A stretch of DNA of 64,000 nt from Candidatus Manganitrophus noduliformans (GTDB taxonomy: Bacteria > Nitrospirota > Nitrospiria > SBBL01 > Manganitrophaceae). Within the stretch, counting starts at the first letter, position 1, and each line of letters opens with the position of its first letter. The position numbers were made by a program, and so were the translations under genes. Shown one piece after another: positions 1 through 8,052 of this stretch. The notes under the pieces are model-generated. The model was not told the DNA's origin, searched no databases, and saw only the letters and a program-made list of their open reading frames with translations. The DNA lies in the NCBI RefSeq assembly GCF_012184425.1, contig NZ_VTOW01000002.1:62001-126000 (forward strand). The letters run 5' to 3'.

Positions 1-158
1 ACCGGCGCCGACTCCTTGAAAACAACGACCGACAGGCGCGACCCGGGAAAGGCTTCCTTGAAGGCACGGATTGTCGGAGTCGCCAGAAGAACGTCCCCGA
101 TCTGCCGGAAAAGCATGAGCAAGACGCTCTTGATCGCCTCTGGTCGGAAATCGATCAT
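1..158 (-). CDS. Glycosyltransferase family 9 (heptosyltransferase-like), N-terminal fragment
   Basis: About 52 residues are visible before the window edge cuts the gene. They begin MIDFRPEAIKSVLLMLF and continue with RQIGDVLLATPTIRAFKEAF, the N-terminal Rossmann signature of ADP-heptose:LPS heptosyltransferases (GT9). The family adds heptose or related sugars to the LPS inner core at the cytoplasmic face of the inner membrane. The ATG lies 37 bases after the stop of the methyltransferase-like gene upstream, so it is probably cotranscribed with the LPS block. Two complete GT9 genes lie at 9.2-11.9 kb, making this the third. Acceptor specificity cannot be inferred from this fragment. Confidence 0.8.
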   Translation of the reverse strand, partial: MIDFRPEAIKSVLLMLFRQIGDVLLATPTIRAFKEAFPGSRLSVVVFKESAP

Positions 159-195
159 TCTTGTCCCGTTTCCCGCAGCGCCATCCGAAGTCCGA

Positions 196-741
196 TCACA
201 TCCGGATCATCATCAACGCCAAGATGACCACGATTCCCAGCCAGGTTCGATGCTCCCGATGTTTCAAAACCAACCCCCAGTCGAACCCGGTTTCAACCTG
301 CCGCCACGCGCTCCAACGGGGGAAGAAACGGGGAACCGACTCGGCATAGGCGGAGAACTGCGAGCCGAAACGGGCCGAGAGCTTCTCCTCTTCCCGCAAA
401 ATCGTGAAATGATAGATCAATGCAAAGAACATCAAAAACAAGAGGAGAAGACCCCAGCTGCGCCCCATCAAAATAAAGCCGAACCCCATCATCCCGCTTC
501 CGAGATAAAGGGGATTTCGGGTGAAAGCATAGGGGCCGGTCGTCGCCAGTTCCTGATTCTTCCGGATATGTCCCGACGACCACGTTCGGATCGCTTCCCC
601 CAAAATGACAAAGGGCGCCCCCGCGGCGATGGAAAGGAGGGTCGGCCTGGAGAGAAACCAAAGGGCGCCCCCCAACAACAGGCTGACGATAATCCGATTC
701 CGGCTGACGATCGCCCCGATACTACCGATGATCTTTCCCAT
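196..741 (-). CDS. Isoprenylcysteine carboxyl methyltransferase-like integral membrane protein
   Basis: A 181-residue multi-spanning membrane protein. It carries the family hallmark GHIRKNQELATTGPYAF followed by RNPLYLG, the S-adenosylmethionine-binding region of ICMT/PEMT-like methyltransferases. The reading frame stays open upstream, but the ATG at 741 begins MGKIIGSIG and overlaps the stop of the preceding glycosyltransferase by 20 bases. That is the likely start, because the longer version would run deep into the neighbour. Bacterial members usually methylate lipids or are of unknown substrate, so activity on prenylated protein is unlikely. A paralogue lies at 43128-43679. Its place in an LPS operon suggests an envelope lipid or glycan substrate (inference). 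Confidence 0.8.
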   Translation of the reverse strand: MGKIIGSIGAIVSRNRIIVSLLLGGALWFLSRPTLLSIAAGAPFVILGEAIRTWSSGHIRKNQELATTGPYAFTRNPLYLGSGMMGFGFILMGRSWGLLLLFLMFFALIYHFTILREEEKLSARFGSQFSAYAESVPRFFPRWSAWRQVETGFDWGLVLKHREHRTWLGIVVILALMMIRM

Positions 742-1489
742 ACCGTCCCATCTTGTAGAGCTTTGCATATTTTGCAAAGGTATAAGTACTGTAGAGCCGG
801 CCCAACAACAGGCCGTCGCCCCCATCTCGAAAACCCTGCCGGAGAACCACCATCTTCAGAAAGGTGGCCGGCGGCCGCAGGAAGAGATCGAGGAGATTGG
901 CCCGCTTCCCCGCCTCGAACATCTCCTCCGCCGCCAGGGTCGAATAGCGGTCCATCCGCCGGAAGTAATCCTCCAAAGAACGATAGGTGTAATGCGCCAG
1001 CGGGGATCGGAGGGTTCCGATTTCTCCGCGAATCGTCACCGACTCATGGACTTTTCTCTCGCCGAACCGGCCGGCCTCCCGCTTGAAAAAACGGAGAACA
1101 TAATCGGGATGCCACCCCCCGTGTCGAATCCAGCGTCCCAGAAAGAAATTTTTTCTTGGGATGCGGTAGCCGTCGGCGTGGCGGGGCGATTCCAGAATCT
1201 GCTCGATCTCTCCCCGAAGCTCCGGACTCACCCGTTCGTCCGCATCCAGGCTCAACACCCACGGGTGGGTCGCCAATTCGAGCGCCCGGTTTTTCTGGGC
1301 GGCATAACCCGTCCACGCATAGGAGAAAACTTTATCGGTATATTTCCCGGCAATCTCCACCGTCCGGTCGGAGCTTCCGGAATCGACGACCACAATCTCG
1401 TCGGCCCACGCCGCGCTGTCAAGACAGTCGCCGATCTCCTTCTCTTCGTTCAGCGTGATCACCGTGACGGAGAGCTTCGGACGGCTCAT
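722..1489 (-). CDS. Glycosyltransferase family 2, WaaE/KdtX-like LPS core enzyme
   Basis: 255 residues with a GT-A fold. The N-terminus has VTVITLNEEKEIGDC, then VDSGSSDRT (residues 36-43) and the metal-binding LDADE (81-85) in place of a classic DXD. The NRALELATHPWVLSLDADE stretch is typical of the WaaE/KdtX branch, which adds glucose or a related sugar to the LPS inner core in the cytoplasm. The start overlaps the stop of the preceding GT4 gene by 4 bases (ATGA), so translation is coupled. Family call is firm; the exact sugar and linkage are not known. Confidence 0.88.
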   Translation of the reverse strand: MSRPKLSVTVITLNEEKEIGDCLDSAAWADEIVVVDSGSSDRTVEIAGKYTDKVFSYAWTGYAAQKNRALELATHPWVLSLDADERVSPELRGEIEQILESPRHADGYRIPRKNFFLGRWIRHGGWHPDYVLRFFKREAGRFGERKVHESVTIRGEIGTLRSPLAHYTYRSLEDYFRRMDRYSTLAAEEMFEAGKRANLLDLFLRPPATFLKMVVLRQGFRDGGDGLLLGRLYSTYTFAKYAKLYKMGRYGKDHR

Positions 1490-2658
1490 TGGCGCCCATC
1501 CAACAAAATTCCTTTCGTGCGGAGGATCTCCTTGTAGAACCGCTCATGTTCCCGAACCATCCCTTGAACAGAGAAATCGGTAACCGCCCGCGAACGGGCC
1601 GCCGCCGACAAAGATCGCCCCAATCCCTCATCACGCAGGAGCCGAACGATCCCCTCCTTGAGGCGCCTCGGCTCCTTCGGCTCGACAAGGAGGGCCTCCA
1701 CACCGTCGGAGACGATCTCACGCGCCCCCTCGTAATCGGCGCAGACGATCGGCAATCGGGCCGCCATTGCTTCGACCAGCGCGATCCCCTGCCCCTCCCA
1801 GAGGGAAGGAAAGACAAAAAGATCGAGGGCGCTCAAGCAATCGGGAACGTCGCGGCGGGTTCCCAGAAAAAAGACGACCTTCTCCAATCCCATCTGCTGA
1901 ACCGTCTGTGTCAACTCCTCCCGAAGCGGGCCGTCTCCGATGAGAACCAGCCGAAGATCGGGCCGTCCCTCTTCATCCATCAGAAGCCGGAAAGCGCTCA
2001 GCAGATCGTGGTGTCCCTTCGCGATCGATAAACGCCCCACCGTTCCGATGAGAAAAGCGTTCTCGGGCAAGGAGAGCTTCTTTCGGGCCTCCGCCTTGGG
2101 AGAAAGATCCTCGAAGCGGCGCGGGTCGATCCCGTTCGGAACCACCTCCACTTTGGAGGGAGAGACCCGGTCGAAACGGAGAAGGTCCGCCTTCACCCGG
2201 TTGGAAACCGCGATGATGCGATCAGACCACCGCGCCAGAACACGATTGATCCGGAATCGATGGGAAAGCTTTCTGCGGTAGACATTGTGGACGGTGGAGA
2301 CAACCGCAGGGACCTTCGCCCAACGGGCCCCCAGACGCCCGTAGAGGCTCGCATGGTATTCATCCGTCGCAACCACCTGAATCTCTCTTTCGAGCATGAG
2401 GCGATAGAGCTTCCAAACGAGGATCGGATCAAACTGGTGTCGGCGCATTCGGTCAAGCTCAATCACTTCAATACCGTGCCGCTCGATTTCCCTTCCAATG
2501 ACGCTCTTATCGCGAAGACAGCAGACGATCGGCCGGAATTCCTCCTTGGAGTAGCGGAGGACCAACTCCTTGAGCCGCTGTTCAATACCTCCCACGGGAA
2601 GGGTGACGACTAAATGCAAAACATTGATCGGTCTTTTAAGCGGATTCCGATCAGGCAT
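1486..2658 (-). CDS. Glycosyltransferase family 4 (GT-B), LPS/O-antigen assembly
   Basis: 390 residues. The N-terminal Rossmann domain begins INVLHLVVTLPVGGIEQRL, a glycine-rich acceptor-side loop. The C-terminal nucleotide-sugar domain has NGIDPRRF (175-182) and the EX7E-type motif in SLWEGQGIALVEAMA (285-299). This is a retaining GT4 enzyme transferring a sugar from a nucleotide donor, probably onto the LPS core or a repeat unit at the inner membrane. It overlaps genes on both sides (8 bases upstream, 4 downstream), placing it inside the LPS operon. The substrate cannot be told from sequence. Confidence 0.88.
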   Translation of the reverse strand: MPDRNPLKRPINVLHLVVTLPVGGIEQRLKELVLRYSKEEFRPIVCCLRDKSVIGREIERHGIEVIELDRMRRHQFDPILVWKLYRLMLEREIQVVATDEYHASLYGRLGARWAKVPAVVSTVHNVYRRKLSHRFRINRVLARWSDRIIAVSNRVKADLLRFDRVSPSKVEVVPNGIDPRRFEDLSPKAEARKKLSLPENAFLIGTVGRLSIAKGHHDLLSAFRLLMDEEGRPDLRLVLIGDGPLREELTQTVQQMGLEKVVFFLGTRRDVPDCLSALDLFVFPSLWEGQGIALVEAMAARLPIVCADYEGAREIVSDGVEALLVEPKEPRRLKEGIVRLLRDEGLGRSLSAAARSRAVTDFSVQGMVREHERFYKEILRTKGILLDGRQ

Positions 2659-3637
2659 GGGGCGCGCCCTTCACCGTCCGAAACATTTGCTCAAGCCGCC
2701 TCTGATACGTATGCTCCCTTTGCACGCGTCCCTGACCGGCGCGCGCAATCTGCTCCCGCTCCGATTCCCTCGGAAGATAGTAACGGATTTTATCGATCAT
2801 TTCTTCTTCTCCCTTGAAGGTCACGATTTCCTTGCCGGGAGTGAGGACCGACTCGATTCCATCCATCGCCTCGCACATGTAAAATGCGCCGCAGCCGACC
2901 GCTGTGTACATTCTGGCGCTCATCGAGAGCCGAATCTCCGTCTCTCGATCAAATGCGAGAAATACCTTTGAGCAGAGGGCCACTTTCGCAAATTCCGGCC
3001 CGTAGATGAAACGCCCGCCATACGCGCGTCCGATAGACGAGAGGAGGATCGGAAGGTTGATCAGCTTTCTTCCGAGCCGCGGCCCCCACCATTTGAGATG
3101 GAATCCCTCTCGAAGGATTCTTTTCAATTTATAGCGCCGCGTCAAATAATTATTCGTTGAATCGATATTCCCCACGAAGGCGACGTCGGCCCCGTAGAAC
3201 CGGAGGTCCATGTCGGTTATCGGGCCGGCCTCAAAGAAGGCCGGCTCAAACCCCTGTGAGAGCCAGGCAACCTGTTTTGCCCCTTTCTCTTTCCATTCCG
3301 GGATCATTCCTTCCGCCATCGTAAAACAAAAATCGACCGATCGGATCAGAGGAAGCAACCAATCGGGGATATCAGGATCGGGATGCCACAGGATGGTGTA
3401 AATTCCCTTCTCCTTAAGCGCCTCGTTCCACTCCGGCTTGAAGCCGGTCCCCTTCATAATCAACATATATGTCGGCCTGGACTCCTCCACCCTTTTCATC
3501 AACATCTCTTCCGTCGCTCCCGCTTGGAGCGGATCGAAGGTGGAGACGCGATGGCCGATCTTCTCCGCCGCATGGACCAGATAATGAGCGGTATTCCAGG
3601 GTTTTCCAAAACTTCCGACGATTAAAATAGGGTCCAT
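2651..3637 (-). CDS. CgeB-like / DUF3880-type glycosyltransferase
   Basis: 328 residues beginning MDPILIVGSFGKPWNTAHYL. The N-terminal half resembles the DUF3880/CgeB Rossmann domain (YMLIMKGTGFKPEWNEALKE, then YTILWHPDPDIPDW). The C-terminal half is a glycosyl-transferase group 1 domain with KVFLAFDRETEIRLSMSARM and MYTAVGCGAFYMCE, where the nucleotide sugar binds in relatives. CgeB-like proteins are GT-B enzymes that modify polysaccharides, proteins or spore coats. Inside this operon a surface-glycan role is the simplest reading. The next gene overlaps it by 8 bases. The donor sugar is unknown. Confidence 0.75.
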   Translation of the reverse strand: MDPILIVGSFGKPWNTAHYLVHAAEKIGHRVSTFDPLQAGATEEMLMKRVEESRPTYMLIMKGTGFKPEWNEALKEKGIYTILWHPDPDIPDWLLPLIRSVDFCFTMAEGMIPEWKEKGAKQVAWLSQGFEPAFFEAGPITDMDLRFYGADVAFVGNIDSTNNYLTRRYKLKRILREGFHLKWWGPRLGRKLINLPILLSSIGRAYGGRFIYGPEFAKVALCSKVFLAFDRETEIRLSMSARMYTAVGCGAFYMCEAMDGIESVLTPGKEIVTFKGEEEMIDKIRYYLPRESEREQIARAGQGRVQREHTYQRRLEQMFRTVKGAPHA

Positions 3638-3671
3638 CTTTACCGGGTTCGCTTTTCTTCCGGGTCGCCAG

Positions 3672-4967
3672 TTACTTTACTTCCACAAGCCTGCTTTCCA
3701 CCCGATGGGCGGGAGAATGATTGGGAGCGCCCTGTCCGATCCGATTCCAGACGGCCATTGCGAGCGCCAACATTGCCCATAAGGGAAGGGCTAAGTTTCC
3801 GACATTATTCCTGTCAGCCAAAGCATGGATAAAGTATTCACCGATCATCCCGCTGAAAATGACGACAAGAATTTCTCGATCGGAACCGACTGCCGTTGAT
3901 AGGATCATCTTATAAATCAAAATCAACGTCCGGATAAAAATCCAAAAGTATAAAACCATCCCAATAATCCCGTTTTGGATCAGGAGCGCGAAAAAAAGGT
4001 TGTGCTCATGAGTCACCTTCATCGCCTCTTCGGGTTGACCTGTCCGCCCATCTTCATATACTTTTTCGAAAATGTTCAGACCATATCCGTAGCCCAAGAG
4101 AGGGCGCTCTTTGAATTCTTGAAAGGCCACCTCCCAGATCGGGGTTCTGTTGCTGATCGTGTTGATTTGTGTCTCAAGCAGAGCGAATCTTTGAGCGACC
4201 GAGTCCGGACCAAACGAAAAAAGGATAAATAAAAAGAGAATCATAGCAGCGGTCATCACCTTCTTCCAATTTTGATGCATCCCCCAAATCAAGAACGCAA
4301 AAACCGCTCCCGCCCAGGTCGCTCTCGACAGGGTCATGAAGATCGCAAAGAGTCCCAGTAGAATCAGAAGTATCGCGATTCCCTTCCAAATCGGCCTCTT
4401 TACCGCTGAAAAAGCCAAAAGCAGGAAAGGGAAAGATCCTCCCAAGATTTTTCCCATGGTATTATGATTCCTGTTTTCAAAAGCGATGATGCCGCCTGCG
4501 ATATTATACTGGCCGATCTCATAATTGTAGAAGCCGACTCCGATGGTTACAACGAAAGAAACGGCAAAGGTCACTGCCAAACGCTTCACTTTCTCTTTCG
4601 TCTGGAAGTTATTTAACACAACAAGGTAGAGAACGATCGCCTTGAGATATGAGCCGCGGATACCGGCCAGCGTTTCGATGCGATCTATTGAATAAAAAAC
4701 CGAGGCGACCACCACAATCGTATAAAGCAGAATCGGCCGGTCGATCGGAGTTCGGACCAATGAAGAATCTTTCCGAAGGACCATCTTCAGAATCCATAAA
4801 CCGAAAGGGAGATAAAGCGCCATCCATTTAATTAGGGAGATCGCATCATTGGAGATAATAAATTCCTTGACGGGAAACAAAAAAATGAAGAGGAGAATCC
4901 CCCCCTCGATCGAGCGGTCGATCCACGGAATCCACCTGTCCTTCATTGAAATCGCCAAATCGTTCAT
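3672..4967 (-). CDS. O-antigen ligase / polymerase family membrane protein (Wzy_C/WaaL-like)
   Basis: About 431 residues with roughly ten hydrophobic segments and a large periplasmic loop near residues 270-330 (FALLETQINTISNRTPIWE, then GYGYGLNIFE). The loop holds RTPIWEVAFQEFKERPLLGYG and HEHNLFFALLIQNG, the Wzy_C arrangement of O-antigen ligases. WaaL-type enzymes join undecaprenyl-linked O-polysaccharide to lipid A-core in the periplasm; polymerases of the same superfamily cannot be excluded. I chose the ATG beginning MNDLAISMKDR; an in-frame ATG at 5012 would add 15 residues, and neither has a strong ribosome-binding site. The gene is AT-richer than the core lpx genes. Confidence 0.82.
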   Translation of the reverse strand: MNDLAISMKDRWIPWIDRSIEGGILLFIFLFPVKEFIISNDAISLIKWMALYLPFGLWILKMVLRKDSSLVRTPIDRPILLYTIVVVASVFYSIDRIETLAGIRGSYLKAIVLYLVVLNNFQTKEKVKRLAVTFAVSFVVTIGVGFYNYEIGQYNIAGGIIAFENRNHNTMGKILGGSFPFLLLAFSAVKRPIWKGIAILLILLGLFAIFMTLSRATWAGAVFAFLIWGMHQNWKKVMTAAMILFLFILFSFGPDSVAQRFALLETQINTISNRTPIWEVAFQEFKERPLLGYGYGLNIFEKVYEDGRTGQPEEAMKVTHEHNLFFALLIQNGIIGMVLYFWIFIRTLILIYKMILSTAVGSDREILVVIFSGMIGEYFIHALADRNNVGNLALPLWAMLALAMAVWNRIGQGAPNHSPAHRVESRLVEVK

Positions 4968-5140
4968 CTTACTTTCAGCGGTCGCACTCCAAGAATGGAT
5001 CGAATTAAACATGAAGTAAACTCGTAAAGTTGATAGAGCATTTCGTACCGGCCGACATCCAAGGCCGCGATGAATATAAAACTGAGCTTTATTGTCGCGT
5101 CATTGGCGGTTTTCAGCCCGGGCAATGTGTGCGCAGAATC

Positions 5141-5228
5141 GCGCACCAACGATCAAGCTCGCTGACGACCATGGAGCGCAGCGGATCAGCGGATAGGTCG
5201 CCCGGTGCAGCGCCTTGTCATGCGTTGG
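5141..5228 (-). repeat. attC-like imperfect palindrome downstream of the FkbM gene
   Basis: Just after the FkbM stop, the minus strand reads GACAAGGCGCTGCACC, then GGGCGACC. After a variable centre it reads GGTCGTCAGCGAGCTTG and ATCGTTGGTGC. The arms (plus-strand 5141-5170 and 5196-5228) pair imperfectly in the layout of an integron attC site: a core GTTRRRY-like word (GTTGGTG) at the far end, an ACAAG box next to the stop, and a mismatched stem. Both outer core words deviate from consensus and no integrase is in the window. I call it attC-like only. Confidence 0.4.
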
Positions 5229-5973
5229 AATCCGTTGACATCCTGTTCCTCTCTATGAGGGTCTGAGAAACAAAGACGGGATTTGTCCGTCGCAGATGAG
5301 GCGCCCTAGTAGGCCATTCGTTCACTTGTTCGTAGATTCCAAATAGAAAATACCGCTGAGACTCAAGAAACTCTTTTAGTGATTCAAGCGGCACATGTCG
5401 CCTATTGCTAGGATTCATACCGGCCTCCACTTGTACAAAGTCTATTTTCTGTTCGGCCAGCATGTTCACGGCACCCTTCAGAACGTCGAGATCCCCCCCC
5501 TCTGTGTCTATTTTAAGGAAATTGATGCGATCAATTCCATTCGTGTGACAGAATCCGTCCACCGTGACGATATCTACGGATTCAGTCGGCACATTATTGT
5601 TCGCTGGCGACTCCTTTGACGGATCTAACAGAAAGAACATCTTATTAGAGCTGCCTTGGAGAACCATTCTCCCCGTGCTCTTTGAAGAACCGAAAGCCAG
5701 TCGGTAACAATCAACACGCTCATTACTTTGTAGCTTATCCTGAAGTCGACGGAATGTGTCGCTTACCGGCTCAAAGCAATAAATGTGAGCATTCGGGAAC
5801 TTGACCAAATAGAGCCTTGAGGACTGACCCACATTAGCGCCTATGTCAAAAACAATGTCGGTGCGATACGTCGGCAGGGAGTTCGCAATGTCTTGAGCGA
5901 AATCAATACCGCGCGGTAATGAACGATATATGCGGGTGCCGGTCAGCTGCTCTATCAGCTTCCTTAGACTCAT
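5218..5973 (-). CDS. FkbM family S-adenosylmethionine-dependent methyltransferase
   Basis: 251 residues. The SAM-binding loop is IVFDIGANVGQSSRLYLVKF (about 40-60), followed by IYCFEPVSDTFRRL. The later INFLKIDTEGGDLDVLKGAV (about 149-168) is the diagnostic FkbM motif. These enzymes O-methylate sugars on LPS, capsules or secondary metabolites. GGAG lies six bases before the ATG. Base use is AT-richer than in the lpx genes, and an attC-like palindrome follows the stop, so the gene may have arrived as a mobile cassette (inference). It sits between an O-antigen ligase and an LPS kinase-like gene, which fits methylation of a surface glycan. Confidence 0.88.
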   Translation of the reverse strand: MSLRKLIEQLTGTRIYRSLPRGIDFAQDIANSLPTYRTDIVFDIGANVGQSSRLYLVKFPNAHIYCFEPVSDTFRRLQDKLQSNERVDCYRLAFGSSKSTGRMVLQGSSNKMFFLLDPSKESPANNNVPTESVDIVTVDGFCHTNGIDRINFLKIDTEGGDLDVLKGAVNMLAEQKIDFVQVEAGMNPSNRRHVPLESLKEFLESQRYFLFGIYEQVNEWPTRAPHLRRTNPVFVSQTLIERNRMSTDSNA

Positions 5974-6026
5974 GGTTTTCTCCGGTCATCGCTTCGATGC
6001 GATCTGCACTTCTAAAAGTGCCTCCA

Positions 6027-6878
6027 TCAGATCGAGGAGAGCGCCCCCCTTTTTACCCTGCTTCGCCCTTTGCGACGGTGAGCCTCTTCCAAAATCTTTT
6101 TTGCCAGCGCCCGTTTTTCAGCGCGCGGCATCTTCTCACCCCTTAGATAATTCGCGAAGAATCGAACCTGGTCGAACGATTCCGTCCGCCCGAGGAAGGC
6201 GCTGAGCAACGCCGCCATATCCCGAACTCGGTGGCTTGGCTGGATTTTCGAGACTCGGAAGAGCGACTCCAGATCGGTGAAATAGACGTCGTACCCGCCG
6301 TGCTTCTCTTGCTTAATCAAAAGGTTGCTCGGCTTCAAATCCCCATGGACGAAACCCGATTGATGGAGGTAGGCCACCCGGCTGGCGACAAGGAAAGATA
6401 GCGGCTTTTTTTCAGCCGAGGGAACGCCTCGGTCCCAATGTTTTTGAAGAGGAAGCGCGTCTTCCAAATACTCCGTCAATGAGAGCGCTTCCTGAAGCCC
6501 TCCCCATTTTCTCTTCTCCAACATGGCCACCGGAGTCGGGGTTTGAAGTCCGATCCGAATCAGGTCCCAAGCGGCGTTCCATGATTTTTCAGCGCGGGAA
6601 CTCATGACATAGTTATTCAGCCACTTTTTAAGCCGGATCTTCCTTGTATAAATATCCAACTTCATAAAGAGAGGACGCGCGCCCCCATACAGCTCCGGAG
6701 CGACGATCCCATAAATGCGATCCTCCCGTTCTTTGAATATTGAAACCCGCCGCATCCTCAGCATCTCATCTAATTGTGGAAGCATCCTCCGGAAACCGGG
6801 ACGGTCGTCATCTTGATGGATCAAGCCGGTCCACTTTGAATCGGAATAGCCCCGAACGGGAATGTCCGCGTCGATCAT
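6027..6878 (-). CDS. LPS kinase-like protein (InaA/WaaP/KdkA family), copy 1
   Basis: 283 residues with the small eukaryotic-type kinase fold of LPS sugar kinases. The catalytic loop is HGDLKPSN (178-185) and the metal-binding DFG equivalent is TDLE (201-204); a candidate VAIK-like lysine lies in LFMKLDIY near residue 73. WaaP and KdkA phosphorylate heptose or Kdo of the inner core using ATP in the cytoplasm. The start overlaps the preceding WaaG-like gene by 4 bases (ATGA), and GAGGGGAG lies directly before it. A second such kinase lies at 8050-8862, so the two may phosphorylate different positions. Confidence 0.8.
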   Translation of the reverse strand: MIDADIPVRGYSDSKWTGLIHQDDDRPGFRRMLPQLDEMLRMRRVSIFKEREDRIYGIVAPELYGGARPLFMKLDIYTRKIRLKKWLNNYVMSSRAEKSWNAAWDLIRIGLQTPTPVAMLEKRKWGGLQEALSLTEYLEDALPLQKHWDRGVPSAEKKPLSFLVASRVAYLHQSGFVHGDLKPSNLLIKQEKHGGYDVYFTDLESLFRVSKIQPSHRVRDMAALLSAFLGRTESFDQVRFFANYLRGEKMPRAEKRALAKKILEEAHRRKGRSRVKRGALSSI

Positions 6879-8011
6879 CTCCCCTCTGCCGAAATCATTT
6901 CTTCATAAAGCGCTTCCCACCGGTCCAGGATTCGGCCCGGCGGGTATTCCTCCGCCGTCTTCCGGGCCGCCTCTCGCAGCAATTCCGGATGAGGATGCAT
7001 GATTAATTTTTGAATCCGCTCGGCAATCTCTTTTGAATCGGTCGGAGAGTCAAGGAGATCTCCGTTGACCCCGCAACGAATCAGCTCCGCCCCCCCGCAA
7101 TGCCGGTGCGTGATCACCGGAAGAGCGCTCGCCAACGCCTCCAGATGCACCTGGCCGAAAGGCTCGTAGAGCGTCGGGAAGACGAAAAGATCGGCCGCCG
7201 CATAATAACACGCGGCATCGGGAACCGGCCCGAAAAAACGGACGCGACCCTCCAGCCCCAAATCCCGCGCCTGCCGCTGATATCGCGTGATACTCCCTTT
7301 CCCGACCACCCACAATTTCACCGGAAGCGAGCCGAGGCGTGCGATCGCTTCAATGAGCGGGCCCAAACCCTTTCGCTCAAACCCCGAACCGACGAAGAGG
7401 ATCACCTTTTCCTGATCTTTGATCTCCTCTTCAGCGCGCAACGCCTCCCCGATCCCCGTCCGGTGGTCTGGATGAAATCGCACCAGATCGACCGGGTTGT
7501 AGATCACGGCGATCTTTTCCGGAGAAACCTGATAATGCCGGATGATCTCGCTTCGGACTGCGTTTGAGATTGCAACAATTTTGGCCGACCGTTGCATCAA
7601 TCTTTTTTCAATCCAGAGCATCAACCGATGGAAAGGGTTGATCGCGATGGAGAAACGCTTAAGAAGAGAGGCCCCTGCTCTTCGCCGGAGCAGCCACTCG
7701 CGATGACATCCGTCGCCGGCCCGGTAGAGGTCCTGATATAGAGTCCGCTCATGGCTCTGCACCAGATCAAAACGATTCCGACGGCAGACGCGATACGCCC
7801 CGACAGCGAATGTCAACGCCGCGAAAAAAGCGCCGAGCCGAACCGTCGGGACCGGATGGAACGTCACCTTCGGGTCCCTCTCCCCGATCCAGTCGGCCGC
7901 AATCAGATGGACTTGGTGCCCCCGCCCCACGAGGCGATGAATAAAATCTCTCGTGAAACGCTCCGCTCCCCCATGCGCCACATAACGTTTTCGGATAATC
8001 GCAATTTTCAT
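6875..8011 (-). CDS. WaaG-like glycosyltransferase family 4 (LPS core)
   Basis: 378 residues. It begins MKIAIIRKRYVAHGGAERFT, the acceptor-side loop typical of WaaG/RfaG. The donor domain has FVGSGFERKGLGPLIEA (206-222) and YEPFGQVHLEALA (282-294), containing the EX7E catalytic pair. WaaG transfers glucose from UDP-glucose to heptose II of the LPS core at the inner membrane. In enterobacterial waa loci waaG and the kinase waaP are neighbours, as here with a kinase on each side. The family is firm. The WaaG label is by similarity of motifs and context; another core hexose is possible. Confidence 0.83.
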   Translation of the reverse strand: MKIAIIRKRYVAHGGAERFTRDFIHRLVGRGHQVHLIAADWIGERDPKVTFHPVPTVRLGAFFAALTFAVGAYRVCRRNRFDLVQSHERTLYQDLYRAGDGCHREWLLRRRAGASLLKRFSIAINPFHRLMLWIEKRLMQRSAKIVAISNAVRSEIIRHYQVSPEKIAVIYNPVDLVRFHPDHRTGIGEALRAEEEIKDQEKVILFVGSGFERKGLGPLIEAIARLGSLPVKLWVVGKGSITRYQRQARDLGLEGRVRFFGPVPDAACYYAAADLFVFPTLYEPFGQVHLEALASALPVITHRHCGGAELIRCGVNGDLLDSPTDSKEIAERIQKLIMHPHPELLREAARKTAEEYPPGRILDRWEALYEEMISAEGR

Positions 8012-8026
8012 CGTTGGGCCTTGCTC

Positions 8027-8052
8027 TAGGGGCGTATTGCAATACGCCCCTA
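8027..8052. repeat. Perfect 26-bp palindrome with TAGGGGCG termini (element 1)
   Basis: A perfect palindrome with 13-bp arms (TAGGGGCGTATTG and its complement) and no spacer. It lies between the kinase-like gene ending at 8050 and the WaaG-like gene starting at 8011. Its right end supplies the TAG stop codon of the kinase gene. It shares the TAGGGGCG/CGCCCCTA ends with the palindrome at 36888-36920, so the two look like members of one short dispersed palindrome family. No T-run follows, so it is not a classic terminator. Confidence 0.8.

Noticed and set aside
16-1086. Plus-strand open frame of 356 codons
   Set aside because: It lies opposite the ICMT-like and glycosyltransferase genes, is Arg/Pro-rich with no family motif and has no ribosome-binding site; a GC-skew shadow.
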